The translations under genes were made by a program, and so were the position numbers. Positions 13,813-51,813 of a DNA stretch of 64,000 bases are shown piece after piece. Within the stretch, counting starts at the first letter, position 1. Each line of letters starts with the position of its first letter. The notes beneath the pieces were generated by a model. That model worked only from the letters and a program-made list of their open reading frames with translations, was not told the origin of the DNA and searched no databases. The DNA is from Burhinus oedicnemus (taxonomy: Eukaryota; Chordata; Aves; Charadriiformes; Burhinidae): the NCBI GenBank assembly GCA_008921705.1, contig VFFE01007124.1, forward strand, positions 2,024,946 through 2,088,945. Reading direction: 5' to 3'.

Positions 13813-15895
13813 TCCACAAAAGGACACAGTTCTTACCACTGCAGAGGACAAATTCAAGATGCAAAATTGGTTCCGGCACATTGTTAACTGCTGTACGTCT
13901 TGGTTGGAATCCACTCAAAGAGGAGACTGGAGGCCAGGTTGGGGAGGCTAAATGATCTTTCTGTCTTGGCAGAACCATACAGGCATTCTTTCTGCCCATG
14001 GTTTACTCTCATATGGTTAAGACTGTCTAGTGTAAGGGTGTCCTGTCTAATATGGTAACTGCAACAGTCAAATGCAACTTTGTTGGACATACACAACTAG
14101 TCCTGGGGCATGTTGTCTTTCTAGATGAATCGTCATGCTTTTAGTTTTGGGCAGCTTTTGTGTTTCAAGTTTCCTGTGCCAACAAGCTCAGTAGTGCAGA
14201 ACGTTTCCCCAAGAGACATTAGTAAGCATTCATCTTTTTTTTTTTTAAAGTAAAACTTCATCAATTGGCAATTTTGCTTTATTTTTTGGACTAAGTAAAC
14301 ATAAAGACGTGCTTTTGGTCAAATGTAAGATTGACAATGACTGATGATCATTGCTACAACAATATTTTCCTCTTAGCTCCTTCCAATAACTCTGGGACTC
14401 TTTCTCAAGAGGAGACTTTTTGCTTTATCCCATTTGTTTTCTTCTTCTGTTTGCTTATGACTCACTGTAGAAGAAAGAGAGTGGGGAAGAGTACTTTTCT
14501 TGAGTTAAGAACCTTCCCTACTATTTCTTAGAATTTTTTTTTTAAGTGGTGTATTGTCTCTAATGGTATAAAGCTTGTCATTTGTCACAGTAGACTGTAC
14601 CGTTGCATGCCAGTGTTGTGTTGCTGTTGTGTGCTGCTTAGCAAGTTATGTCCTGCATCCTTCTGCTCTTTTGTCATATTTCATCTGAGTTTTACTTAGA
14701 TATCTAGACAGCCGATCTGTAGTGAATGAAACTGCTGTATTTTAGATGCTGTAGACTGTGTCAGTAGTGTTACTTGAAAGATCCCTCCTTAATTGCATGA
14801 TTAAATTGGCATTGGTTGTAATTTCTTGGAATTAATTAAGCACATGCACCAATGCACTGATTGTAAGAAAAGAGGTCAAATGCTTATTTTTGATTGGATA
14901 TTGCTTTTTTAAAGAAAAAAATGTCAAAAAGTTTACACATAAGGAATTACAGCAAATGCCGATAGTGCTGTGCCAAGCCATATCAATACCATCCTGTCCA
15001 CTCCAAATTATTGATCACCAATATGGGGGTGGCCTGTTACATTTCTGAATTCTGCTTAAACTAAAGCTTGAAAACTGTGCACCTACTGGGGTAAAAGTGT
15101 TTTCACAGTCATATTTATTTCTTTGTTTTATTGCATCTGCTTACATGCCACTACTCCGTTCAATTCTGGTTTTAATTTTCTTTTAATGGAGAATCAGGCA
15201 CACGGTGTGCAGCTCTAATCCAGCATGGAGAAAAACAAAAGTTACGTAGCACACTATTAAGTGAAAACTTACAAACTCTGAGTTTTAGTAGTGTATTAGA
15301 AATCACTGCTAAATTGTATCTAAATATTACATATACTGTGAAATCCTAATATTGTAAGTTATGGTGAATTGAAGAGGTGATACTGTGAAGCTCTTTAAAT
15401 TGTACATATTTCTTCTAAGAACCTTTGCTGTTTTTTGAAAAGTTAATAACACGTTTCCACAATTCACAAATAATTATCAGTAGTTTCATATTTCTAAACT
15501 CGGGTCTCAAATTTTGTATTTATAGCATAGCTTTATTTTACTTTTAATTTTTACTTTAGCTATAGGTATTGCTGAAGACATGTATTTTTGCAGAGGTGAT
15601 TACAGTGCCATCAGTTAAGTCTCTTGGTTTACATGACCTACAAAAAAGATTAGGAAGAGAGACAATTTACAAAGAGAGATTTAGCTATTTATTTTCAACA
15701 TTTCATTTGCACGTATACCATGTGCAGTCATTATTTTCATGAACAAGCAAGAGTAAGACGAGTTACACAATTGCACTGGATTGGTTTTTTGAAATATTTT
15801 TATAATCAAACTGCCTAGGTTTCTTATGAAAGATAAGGCTCGTTTTCTGTCTAAAGCTAAAGTTACTGTTGAATAGTCTGTAAGTTTTAGGGCTC

Positions 15896-15915
15896 TTTTT
15901 TTTTTTTTTTTTTTT
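15896..15915 (+). repeat. T homopolymer (20 T)
   Basis: There are twenty consecutive T in intron 5, about 100 bp upstream of the exon 6 acceptor. This could equally be read as an A-tail on the - strand, but no mobile element is recognised on that side. Confidence 0.9.
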
Positions 15916-16017
15916 AAATGTCCACTTCTTTCTTTCTCATCTGCAGTAATGAAATGCTCTTGGATGATAGCCATGCACTATATTGTTCTGCTGAATTCTA
16001 TTGTTTTCTAACCTTAG

Positions 16018-25423
<9,406 letters not shown>

Positions 25424-25519
25424 AACAGCTTGATGCCCTGAAAAAGATGATGGAGGCTGGGGAAACTGCTGCTCCTGTGAATATCCTAGAGGATGATAAT
25501 GAAGAAGAAATAGAAAGTG
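25424..25519 (+). CDS. PLCB4: PLCB4 exon 12 of window: X-Y linker, acidic
   Basis: This 96-nt exon encodes (K)[19 protein letters not shown] and then [12 protein letters not shown], ending one base into the next codon (about residues 472-504). [10 protein letters not shown] is the acidic part of the X-Y linker, which shields the active site in PLC-beta until membrane contact moves it away. The donor GTGAGG is standard. Confidence 0.95.
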
Positions 25520-27019
25520 GTGAGGATTTCATAGAGAAGGGCTCTTGAACATTGCCTGTGGTAAATCAGTAGGCCAGCATGAGCAGCTAGTATACACGTT
25601 ACCCACACGCCCGCGGTCTGTGGCAGCAGCAGTAAGTCTGGGCTCAGTGCAGGACCATTTATACAGACCTCCAGCCTTACCATCTCATCTCAGATACATA
25701 CCACAGCTGCTACAGGCTCTGTGACAGGCTGTGGTAGGAACGTGAGCTCAGTTGGTGGTGCTAGTGGTAGTGTTAACTTCCACTTACTATTCAGAAGTCA
25801 TACTGGAGCAGCAACCAAGTCAGATTTTCACTGTGTGTGTGTGAAAGAGAGTGGGAAGCTGCGATCTTTGCTTTGAAAATAGATTTTGTCACTATTTTAA
25901 TACATGTGTCAACATCAGATTGGATTATTGCATGATACTTTATAAGGATAAAATGAGGGATAGGATTTTTCTTGCCAAACTTCAGATACCTAACGTCTAG
26001 ATCTGAGCCAGTGATGGGGAATGTGTTTATGGCCAACAGAGAAAAACAGACGTGTCTAGGATGTGATTCACCTTGTCTGTTTGAAATTTCCACCTTCAGA
26101 AGAGGTAAATCATTCATTGCCTGCAAGTGTCTGTACCACAGTACTGGCCTGTGACCCCTGTCATACTGAAGGTCCCAGCTTTAGTTTGCCCCTTGGGCCT
26201 TTCCTTGATTTTTTTTATTTATTTATTTTTTTAACTAGCACAAAGCCACTGCTGTTGCAGTCAGTAGAGGTCCTCTTGAAAGATACTCTTTGTGATCTAA
26301 ATCTTGATATCTGTCCTTGCAATGCTAAAAAAGACTGAAATACAACAATTTTTTGGAGAGACCTCTCAGTATCTTTCTTCAGGTGGTCAAGGAGCACCGA
26401 GGAGGTTCTGTTGTTTTGCAGGCTGATTTCCATTGGAATGCTTGTTTCTAATAGTGTTCTTATAGTACTGTGTTATTAATTATGTGCTAGACTACCAAGA
26501 GACTCAAATAAGTATTTTCTAAAATTATTGTTTAAATCCATATGAATCATGGTTTTGTGTTTGTAAGAGGCCTTTTTAGCTTCTTCGAGTAGACTAGGTT
26601 CTAACCTTAAAAGCAAATGAAAATCATGTCCTATAGTAGGGCCACATAAGGAAACTCTAACAATGCACATGAGAAGCAAGTTTTTACATCCATATTTAAA
26701 GAACTCTCTCTTAATTTCTTGTTATTTACCCAAGCGTGTTGGATTGGGTTTTTTTACACTTTTGCTGAGGAAATTACTGATTACTTAAAAAATACAGTAA
26801 ATAAAATCTCTCTTACTAACCATGTCAAAGCTGTAAGAATCTCAGGCCTTAGCTGTAATTTACTACTAGTGATTGAAATCTAATGCCCTGGATTTTATTT
26901 CTGTTTTAAAAAAATGCCAAAACCATACCTGTGTATTCATCTGTCATTAGTTTCATGTCTTACACAAAGCCAGCAGTTCCTGTGTATTTTGCACTGATCC
27001 TTTTTTCTTTTCTGTGCAG
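25520..27019 (+). other. Intron 12 (1,500 bp)
   Basis: The intron is GTGAGG to TGTGCAG. It contains a short GT repeat near 25832-25842. No other feature is recognised. Confidence 0.8.
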
Positions 27020-27120
27020 CTGACCAGGAAGAAGAAGCTCATCCAGAGTACAAATTTGGAAGTGACCTTACTGTCGACGATTACAGTCAAAAAGAAGCTG
27101 TTGCCATCAGCGTCAAAAAG
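27020..27120 (+). CDS. PLCB4: PLCB4 exon 13 of window: X-Y linker
   Basis: This 101-nt exon runs from TGTGCAG to GTGGGA, ends in phase 0 and covers about residues 504-537. It encodes (A)[19 protein letters not shown] followed by [14 protein letters not shown]. This is the most divergent exon relative to the human protein I recall (around DLTVDDYSQ and AISVKK). That is expected for a disordered linker. The first half continues the acidic run of exon 12. Confidence 0.94.
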
Positions 27121-28803
27121 GTGGGATTACTTCTTATATATATTTCTTTGGAAGCTTTCCGTGGCGGTGGGTGTAAAAGACACTCTGTTCCATGGAAGCA
27201 TCACAGCACATGTTGTCAGAAGAATCAAACCCTAGATCTTCACCAGATTCCTAACCTTTAGGTTGATGAGAGGACAAAGTTTTGTAGCCAAAAATAACTC
27301 TCTGCTTTTTCAGGTAGAATGCTTATTGAGGAAACAGAGACAGTATGTAGGAAAACAGTATACAAGTGGAGGATTTGATCAGACATACTAATTAAAGGCA
27401 GCAAGCAGTTTCCTACTCCTGCCTCTGATATATTTTTTTTTTTTTAATAACTTTGCATCTCAGAGAGCCCTAATATGAGGTGGAATATCAGCTTCCGTGC
27501 TTGGCAATGGTTTTTCGCAAGGCTGCATCCAGCGTCTTTGTTACAGGGACTCCCTGGGTCATTTTTTTATTGTTAACTCTTAGGGTAGATACTTCTTTCC
27601 ACCTACAGCAATGAAGGCAAAATAGGACAATCATTCCCCAGTGGGGTGGTATGGCAGTGGGGCTATACCAGAGGGCTAGCTGCCAGGCAGGGTAAGAGTC
27701 CCCTTTATTCCACTAATACCTGATTTAGTACAGTTCATCAGTCTGTGCTCAGTAGCTTGAATATTACTTGACAGTAATTAAATACAGAATATTGGAATTC
27801 AAAACTAAGCCTGCTCTGGCACTGAAGGCATTACTGCTACTTGCTACAGAAAAAAACCCACATGTGAGTGCTGAGGTACCTTATCAGAATTCTTCTCTCC
27901 TGCCTTGCTACCTTTGGATCTTACTGCAGAGAGAAGTATAGATATGGAAAATCTTTCATAGCACAGATTGCCCTTGGCAGTATGTCTCTAGCAGTATCAC
28001 TGAGACATCAGACCTGCCTTCTTGGTATCTCTTCAAGTCAACATCTTTGCTTCTTCAGGACTTTTATGAATCCTCCCACTGAAGTATTGTTTAACTTCTT
28101 TGCTCTAGGGCTGGTTTCACTTACTAAGTCAGCTGGTCCTTAACTACTTGAGGGGTTTGGGGCTTGGGGTTTTTTTTCAGATTAGTCACTCATCCTCAGT
28201 ATATGCCCTTGGGTAACTTCTCTGCTTCTTTGCTGATCAGTGACTCGATCCTTTTTCTTTAGGAATGTACATTCAGTGCCAAGTCAACATTTATCTGTCT
28301 GAGGTTCTCAGTAGTGGCAGCTTGTAACTGAAGACAGACAGCAGACTGTCCCATTGCAAATAACATCTTGAGATAGGCCTTTTCCAAATGTGGACATTTA
28401 AGCACAGTTTACAGCAGTCTTAACCCTTAAGGTTTCAGAACTTGGACAGTTTGCATATCCAGATCAGATGATATTTTGTGTTGTCTGGGTGTGTCATTCT
28501 TTCATTCTTCTCTGGAACTTCCTGTCCCCAGCATCTAATGATAGCACTGGTTTGGGCTCAACTGTCAGGCATCCTCCCTCCTATTCCCATTGCTAGCCAG
28601 CTGTTGAATTTCATATCTTGTATACCCAGATTTGAAAGAAACTGCAAGTTTTTGCAAGTATATGTGACAGATGACCCACACAGGGAGGTGGAAAAGGGTA
28701 TACTTATTTCTAAATGCATTAACTCTTTGAAGAACTTTGTTTTCTTACTGTGAGTGTCTCCTGTTGCTTTTTCTTTGGTAATGTATATATTTTTTTCCCT
28801 TAG
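27121..28803 (+). other. Intron 13 (1,683 bp)
   Basis: The intron is GTGGGA to TCCCTTAG, upstream of the microexon. It contains a T-run near 27431-27446 and no recognised repeat. The strong T-rich tract directly before 28804 (28788-28800) is of the kind that supports microexon inclusion. Confidence 0.8.
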
Positions 28804-28839
28804 GCTGTTGAAGATTCTGAGCAAGAAAACAATAAAAAG
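28804..28839 (+). CDS. PLCB4: PLCB4 exon 14 of window: 36-nt microexon
   Basis: This 36-nt, frame-neutral exon encodes AVEDSEQENNKK, flanked by TTTTTTCCCTTAG and GTGACA. It matches in position and character the optional 12-residue insert in some mammalian PLCB4 isoforms (ASDDLEHENNKK as I recall). Published human residue numbers such as R621, Y623 and N650 fit this gene only if these 12 residues are left out, so it is very likely alternatively spliced. It lengthens the X-Y linker. It is too short to show as an open frame of its own. Confidence 0.88.
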
Positions 28840-33608
<4,769 letters not shown>

Positions 33609-33660
33609 ATTTAGCAATGCAGTTGAATCAAGGAAAATTTGAATATAATGGATCATGCGG
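33609..33660 (+). CDS. PLCB4: PLCB4 exon 18 of window: Y box
   Basis: This 52-nt exon between TTGACAG and GTGAGT encodes (D)LAMQLNQGKFEYNGSC and most of a glycine codon, about residues 667-684. DLAMQLNQGKFEYNG is the conserved helix and turn near the end of the Y half. It is found by homology and splice sites; it is too short for an open-frame search. Confidence 0.96.
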
Positions 33661-37793
<4,133 letters not shown>

Positions 37794-37958
37794 GTAATAT
37801 CTGGTCAGTTCTTATCAGACAAAAAAATCGGTACGTATGTAGAAGTGGATATGTATGGTTTACCCACGGACACGATACGTAAAGAATTTCGAACACGCAT
37901 GGTGATGAACAATGGTCTGAACCCTGTTTACAATGAAGAATCGTTTGTATTTCGAAAG
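37794..37958 (+). CDS. PLCB4: PLCB4 exon 20 of window: C2 domain
   Basis: This 165-nt, frame-neutral exon lies between GTCACAG and GTAGGA. It encodes [20 protein letters not shown] and continues [20 protein letters not shown] and [15 protein letters not shown], about residues 719-773. These are the first strands of the C2 beta-sandwich packed against the barrel. ISGQFL and [13 protein letters not shown] are strong family signatures. Confidence 0.97.
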
Positions 37959-45917
<7,959 letters not shown>

Positions 45918-46068
45918 AGTGATATAGCTGATGTACCAAATGACACCTCAAAGAATGATAGAAAAGGAAAAGCCAATAATGCCAAAGCCAATGTAACGCC
46001 TCAGAGTAGCTCTGAACTTCGACCAAGTACCACCGCAGGCTTTGGATCTGGGACCGATGCTAAGAAAG
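45918..46068 (+). CDS. PLCB4: PLCB4 exon 23 of window: CTD linker
   Basis: This 151-nt exon between TTTCAG and GTAGAC encodes [20 protein letters not shown] and continues [20 protein letters not shown] and [10 protein letters not shown], about residues 872-922. It is the flexible linker between catalytic core and distal C-terminal domain, rich in S, T, K and N. It is more diverged from mammals than the catalytic exons (end reads [13 protein letters not shown] where I recall TTAALASGVEAKK). Confidence 0.95.
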
Positions 46069-48764
46069 GTAGACAGAAATCACATGCCACTCCCTCGGTT
46101 CTGAAGTGATTCAGAAAGTCACAAAGAAGTACTCATTACTCAATTTTAGTTTCACAGTTCTATTCATTCTTACCCTTTTATAACGTAACTTCTTTTGCCA
46201 TTGAGAGTGGTCTTTGTTTAATTGCAAATAAATTTTGTATATTACAAAAATGGCTGTATAAAGCCAATACAGCTTTATTTTACTAACTGACCTCTTTGTG
46301 TAGCTGTATACCTACTGCCAATAGTAGTAACCTGGGAGTAGTTTACTAAAGATCTGCCAGAGGAACGCCAATAGGAATGACTATTTTCTGGTATACTCCA
46401 CAGAAACTCTTCTGCTTTTTTTTTCTCCCTCCACAAATCCCCTGGCAGAGTTGCAGATTTAAGTAATTAAAGGTATTTAGAATTCATTGGATTCTGTAGA
46501 GATTTCCCAACAATTAGAGACGTTTTCAATGTGTGGTTTTACTCTGAATAGTGATTATGGAAATGGCATGTTTATTGTAAAAAAAAAAAAAAAAAAATCC
46601 ATATTAAATGCGCTCATTTATAAGTGAATAAGTATTTATTCCTCACTATTCACTGTTCACTCTACACAATCATCTTACAGAGTCAAATGGGATTATTTGT
46701 TTCTCACATATCATCACAGGTAATGAAGATTAAGTGAGAAAACAAATTTGTACAGCTGAATGAAACACAATAAATATTTCCGTTAATGGGCCACAAGAAT
46801 TAGAATCTGATTCATTCTCTTTCATCCGGCTTGGCCCAAAGGGATTGATAGGAGTGAAAAGGAGCACTTACTGCTCTTGTTCTTAAACTAAAGCAGACAT
46901 GGCTGAGTACACACATGTGAAGGGATCTCTTGAGAAACAAGATGCCGTTTCTCTGGAGTCACTTTTGGCAATAAAACAGGTCATCTCTAGCACCTGAACT
47001 CTTTCAAAGTTCTTGCCTGGTGTAAAACCCAGATTATTTTCTGCAGCGAGGTGTTTCCATATTACATGTATCATCACCAAGATGCACAAGTCTTAGTTTT
47101 ATTGGGCATTAGTTAAGCATGAAATTTGCTGGGATTGGCAACTTAATTCCTGGTTGCCATGGAGGCGGACCTGGTGAACAAAGTAAATGAATCTGTGTTT
47201 TAAAATAAAATCCTAAGGAAGTTTGTTTAGAACACAGCACGCCTGATGCAGCCCTGGTCTTAAACTGAGATTTCAGTACTTACACATTTTTGTCTGCAAC
47301 CTTTTTTATCTGTATTCTCACATGTTAAAATAGAGCTGTGTATATCCCATGCTTATTTTGTATTACTTATCTCTGTGATCCTTTAAGATCTGAATGATTC
47401 TACCATTGTTACAATATACAGCTCCCCTTGCTAATAGAAATTACGTATCCAGCAAGATAGGGTGTCTGGGGAAGGCTTTCAAATGCACAAGAATGGGGGG
47501 GCGGGGGGTTTGTTCTCTGACTTTCAGTAGTAGTAAAGTGATTTGTGTTTTTTGAAAACTTCAGGCTCTCTCTGTGCCTAAATCTGTTTCAATCTCATTT
47601 ACTAGACTAATGTTAATACCATGTAATTGGGCAGAATCTTATGCCTCTAAGAAAATAAAAAATTTGTGTTCCCTAAGGAGGTTGCCCACCTTTCCCCCCA
47701 CTTTTTTTTTTTTTTTCTTTTACGGCGTCTGAATATTTTTCAGTTAAATTCACCTTAAAAGGCAGAAAGTCCTTTTCAAAGCGGAGGAATCTTATAGTCC
47801 ACAGACACTATTAAGAGCTGTTAACTGAGTACGTTTGCAGTGTATTTATGCACAGGCAAACATTTTTGTGTAAAAAGGCAGAAAAAACCTACACATTACA
47901 ACTCTCATGGCATTGTATTGACATTTTTATTAATGATTACATGTAGGATGTGCTTAGTAGTTTTAAAAAAAATCATCGTATGTCACAAAACATTTATTAA
48001 AGCATAAACATGAAATGAGATTGGGTACTGTTTGCACTGCCATTAAGGTGATCAAAATATATTTTCATTCATCTAAATAGTACTGTTAGTTTTGTATGAT
48101 AGACTGGCTTGTATTGAATTTTCATTAGAATTTTCACTTCTTATTATTTTGTGTTTCTTCTCCATTTTTGCTGCTCCTTTTCTTATAGCCTGGTATCAAA
48201 CCAAAATGCAAATTTTACTTCCATTAACATACAAGCTACAGCTGAATTTTCACTCCTATGATTTTTGTGTTTTAAATTGAGGAGAAGTAGTACACCTAAC
48301 CTCAGTTAACCCTTTATGTAGTTATCTACCTTACCCAAGAAGCCTCCCCCTGAAACGAGTGGTGCCAGAGCAATCTCCAGCTGTGGACCAAATTTCCATA
48401 GCTCAGTTTTAATATACATAAATGGTTTGCTGTGTTTTCAGAAAATGAGCTTTTTCAGTTCGTAGATTGCTGTGTTTTGACACTTCAGTCCAGAACTGTA
48501 AGAGACGAAAATACAGTCATGGATTTATTTCCTTTTTCACAAGGCAATTGATTGAGCAGTGCATTTGAAAAGGAAATTAACTGTATCTTAGCTGTATCTT
48601 GATGAATAATTTTCTCATTAACCTGCAATTATTTTTTATGTGGTGAAAAACATTAGTTAATTGCTAACTTAAGTGTAGGTTTCTGTGGTAAAACTCCAAT
48701 TTAAAAGTATGAGCTACACTAGTATGTATGAAGTTTTAGATAAACTGTGTCAATACCTTCCTAG
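46069..48764 (+). other. Intron 23 (2,696 bp)
   Basis: The intron is GTAGAC to TTCCTAG. It holds a 19-A run (46579-46597), a G-rich run (47495-47508) and a 15-T run (47702-47716). An imperfect RFX-like site GTTGCCATGGAGGC lies at 47153-47166. No gene is recognised. Confidence 0.8.
46579..46597 (+). repeat. A homopolymer (19 A)
   Basis: Nineteen consecutive A lie in intron 23. No poly(A) signal or recognisable retrocopy precedes them, so this is simple low complexity. Confidence 0.9.
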
Positions 48765-48814
48765 GTATAGACCTTATTCCTCAAGTGAAGATAGAAGATT
48801 TAAAGCAAATGAAG
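48765..48814 (+). CDS. PLCB4: PLCB4 exon 24 of window: start of CTD
   Basis: This 50-nt exon between TTCCTAG and GTGAGT encodes (G)IDLIPQVKIEDLKQMK, about residues 922-938. It begins the distal C-terminal coiled-coil domain. The human counterpart I recall is GIELIPQVRIEDLKQMK. Only conservative changes are seen. Confidence 0.95.
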
Positions 48815-48935
48815 GTGAGTATGGACACAAGCTTTTCCAGATGTGTTCCTAAGTATTTGTTTTAAGTAACCAAGATTTTATCTGGTTAAAGGCAACATGA
48901 TCACAGAAAAATTAATCCACCTTCTGTTTTTGCAG

Positions 48936-49001
48936 GCTTATATAAAGCATTTAAAGAAACAGCAGAAAGAGCTGAATGCCTTAAAGAAGAAACATGCAAA
49001 G
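48936..49001 (+). CDS. PLCB4: PLCB4 exon 25 of window: CTD coiled coil
   Basis: This 66-nt, frame-neutral exon lies after a 121-bp intron, between TTTGCAG and GTATGA. It encodes AYIKHLKKQQKELNALKKKH and AK, about residues 939-960. It is a basic helix with heptad-like leucine spacing, part of the membrane- and Gq-binding coiled coil of PLC-beta. Confidence 0.95.
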
Positions 49002-51800
49002 GTATGATCATTAAGAGCTCTCTGAGAAACACACTCTAAATGAAAACAGTTGCAGTGATAACACAGCAACAGACAGCTCCTAATTAAATTGTAGGGAAAA
49101 ATCTAAGGAACAGTAGTTGGACCACCAAGAAAGGCATGTGTGTTTTAAATGTACTGAAATATGCTCCAGTGAGCTAATTTTCCCTTTAGCAACCCTTTAT
49201 ATGTCTGCGTGAGTTTCAGTGCACATTTGTTTGAGCCGTATAAGCATCCAAAGCTCACCTTTTCCAGGTAATGATTTTATCTAGCTCCCTCTTGACATAT
49301 TGACAGGCAGCTTGGAAAAAAAGGCAGTAATGATGTGAGAGGGGTGCTGCATCGAAGACAGGCACTGGAGAAACTGCCAAATCGCCGAAGAGAACTGGAA
49401 TGTGTAACTGAAAAATGAAATGCCCTGTTCCTCCTCGGTGATATCTATGTTAACCACTTTATAGTCAGCTGTTTGCTTGGTACTGTTGGCAGTGATGTCC
49501 CAAATACATACAACACTGTCACAAATATAATTTACCTTAGAAAATCACAGCCAATTTTCTCCTGCCATTTATCATTACAAAACCGTAACTCTTGTTACAG
49601 AAAGAGGCATAACAAGTGAAGAAAGTGTCTTAAGTTCTGAATTTTGGCAATACATAGGAACCCATTCTGGGCTTTTGGGCAGTTACTTCCTTGCTCTCTT
49701 TGATTGCAGATTTCATTGCAGATCTGACATGATGTAGTTGCCTGGGCATTTTTAATTTCAGTCTTTGTGTTTATTTTCATGACTGTTGTTTGGGCGTGGG
49801 ACTCTGTCTGTACAATGAAGTAAGAAGAAATTACTTCAATAACTGGCACTTTTGCGGGGCTCTTAGTATTACAAGTAGTATAAGAAAATTAAATAGTTAG
49901 ATTTCAGCCTCCTTACTGACTCTATGCAGAAGGGAAATGAATGATTTCTCCATTTTAGTGTTGTGTGCGAAGCCCATGCTCAAGAAAAAGTGTCTGACAT
50001 CCACGCTTCCGGGCATGGACAGTTTGTAGACCTTCATAGGGCTGATCTTTTGGGGGCTTCTTATTTTTAAACACTACTTTCTCATTAATTAGACAACATC
50101 CAGCAGTTTGCTATAGCAGCATTTTGCAAATGAAAGTGGTGCCATGGTTACATAGAAAACAGCCATACTCAATGATCTACATCCCTGATACATGTGGCCC
50201 ACAGTAGTGTAAGGATATCTTAGCCAAGACTGCGCCAGCTAATGCTAAAAAATTGATCCATCTGTTCAGGCTTGCACTTGCTTCCTCTAATCTGAGGGAA
50301 AAATTGCCAGCCACAATCTGAAAACGCTGTGCACTCAGAAGGGCTTTCAGCATTAGCTCAAGCACAGCTATTTTAGGTCTGCACCAGCCCGTGTCTTGCT
50401 GCTCTTAAGTACAGAGTGCAAGTCTGTCCTAACAAGCAAGTGCCTGTCTAGAGCGTGCCTTGCTAAAGGCTCCAGTAAAGGCAACTTCTTGAATTTGGAG
50501 AGGAGAGTCTGGGCAGAAAAGTGTGACCTTATTAACTCACAGGTGATCTTAGGGAGCTTCTTAGGGAAGTGCTTGATGTACTCATTGCTGTTTTTAATGC
50601 ATTTTATCAGCTGGGATGGAGCAGGAGAGCTATGCAGTTAGTCACCCACGATCAGCTTGAGGAAGCCTGTGTATTAAGCAGACTGAACTTAAAAGTTCCA
50701 GTAATAGGTTGGCTCTCACTTAACCGTAGACACTCCAGAGATCTGGAGGAATAAGTACACAGAAGGGAATTGTTCATGTTGTTTAAGGAAAGGGAAGAAA
50801 TTGGGTCATCTGTGATCTGAGATAGTCAGAGATTTCATTAGAGAGAAGCATTTATATATCTGAGTTGCTTCACCGAAGTTCTATTATGAACCTGCTGTAA
50901 CAGTTGCTGTAAACATCAGGATTGTAGAGAAAATATTTTGAAACATAAATGAATTGTAAATTAAAGAGTAAGAAAAAAGAAGAATTGAAGTAACTGAGGA
51001 CATTTGCATTTTTTTAAAAACAATGGCGCTTTTTCATGTGTGTATTGGCAATATTTCATAAATATGCATGTTCAATAACTATATAAATAATAGGATAGAT
51101 GAGCCTTAATTTGCTTGAACTTCATCTTTTACTGTTGTCCTAGTAGTAGTTCACATTTTTGATCTTCAGCATTTTGGACCCAATTTTATAATCTTTTCCA
51201 CACTAGTGAGCGATGCCTTTAGCAAATAGTTTCTTGCTGGAGTCAATAGGATTAATCATTTTAAGGATGTGCTAAATAAAGTACTCCAAAATTAAGCCTT
51301 GGAAAATGCGTTATGGAAAATGAATGCATGCAAGCATGGAAGAGAGAACAGGTTGAGAGGAAGGAGCTGTGATCTAAGCGGTGTAGGAGCTAATTTGGTA
51401 GCCCTGGGCAGAGTTAGCTAAAGAAGAGGACAGCAGTAAGGGTCCCTTTCACTGACAGCATCCACTCAGTGCTCAGTGTAGAGAAGATTAGCAGCTCCAC
51501 TGAAATGCTGGCTGGCGGAGGTTGGTTGCTCTATGTGAAAACACATCAGTCTCTGTTTTCTCAGAGACACCGCGTTTCCAGATTAATACAAAAATTAACT
51601 GGTGTGAGTCTTTTCAGGATGCAACACTCTCTGTCTGTGTGTGTCTTTGATGCTCTCTTTCTTTTTATTTACTTCTCTTCAGTGTGTCAGCCATTTTCAC
51701 TCCAGCAGCACAATAAAATTCTCCTAACATCCCTCTGCATATTATCACTAATTTGTTTTTCCTACATGGCTTAGATCCTTACAACTGTAACACCCAGTAT

Positions 51801-51813
51801 ACACACACACACA
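51801..51813 (+). repeat. Short AC dinucleotide repeat
   Basis: About six AC units followed by a degenerate ACAGACACATCACA stretch. A small microsatellite seed in intron 25. Confidence 0.7.

Larger units (their letters stand above)
11181..16017 (+). other. Intron 5 (4,837 bp)
   Basis: The intron is GTAAGC to ACCTTAG. It holds a strong pyrimidine tract at 13680-13812 and a 20-T run at 15896-15915. It is otherwise AT-rich unique sequence. No gene or repeat family is recognised. Confidence 0.8.

Noticed and set aside
13615..13914. E/R/G/K/S-rich 99-codon frame on the - strand
   Set aside because: It is the translation of the purine strand of a low-complexity tract.
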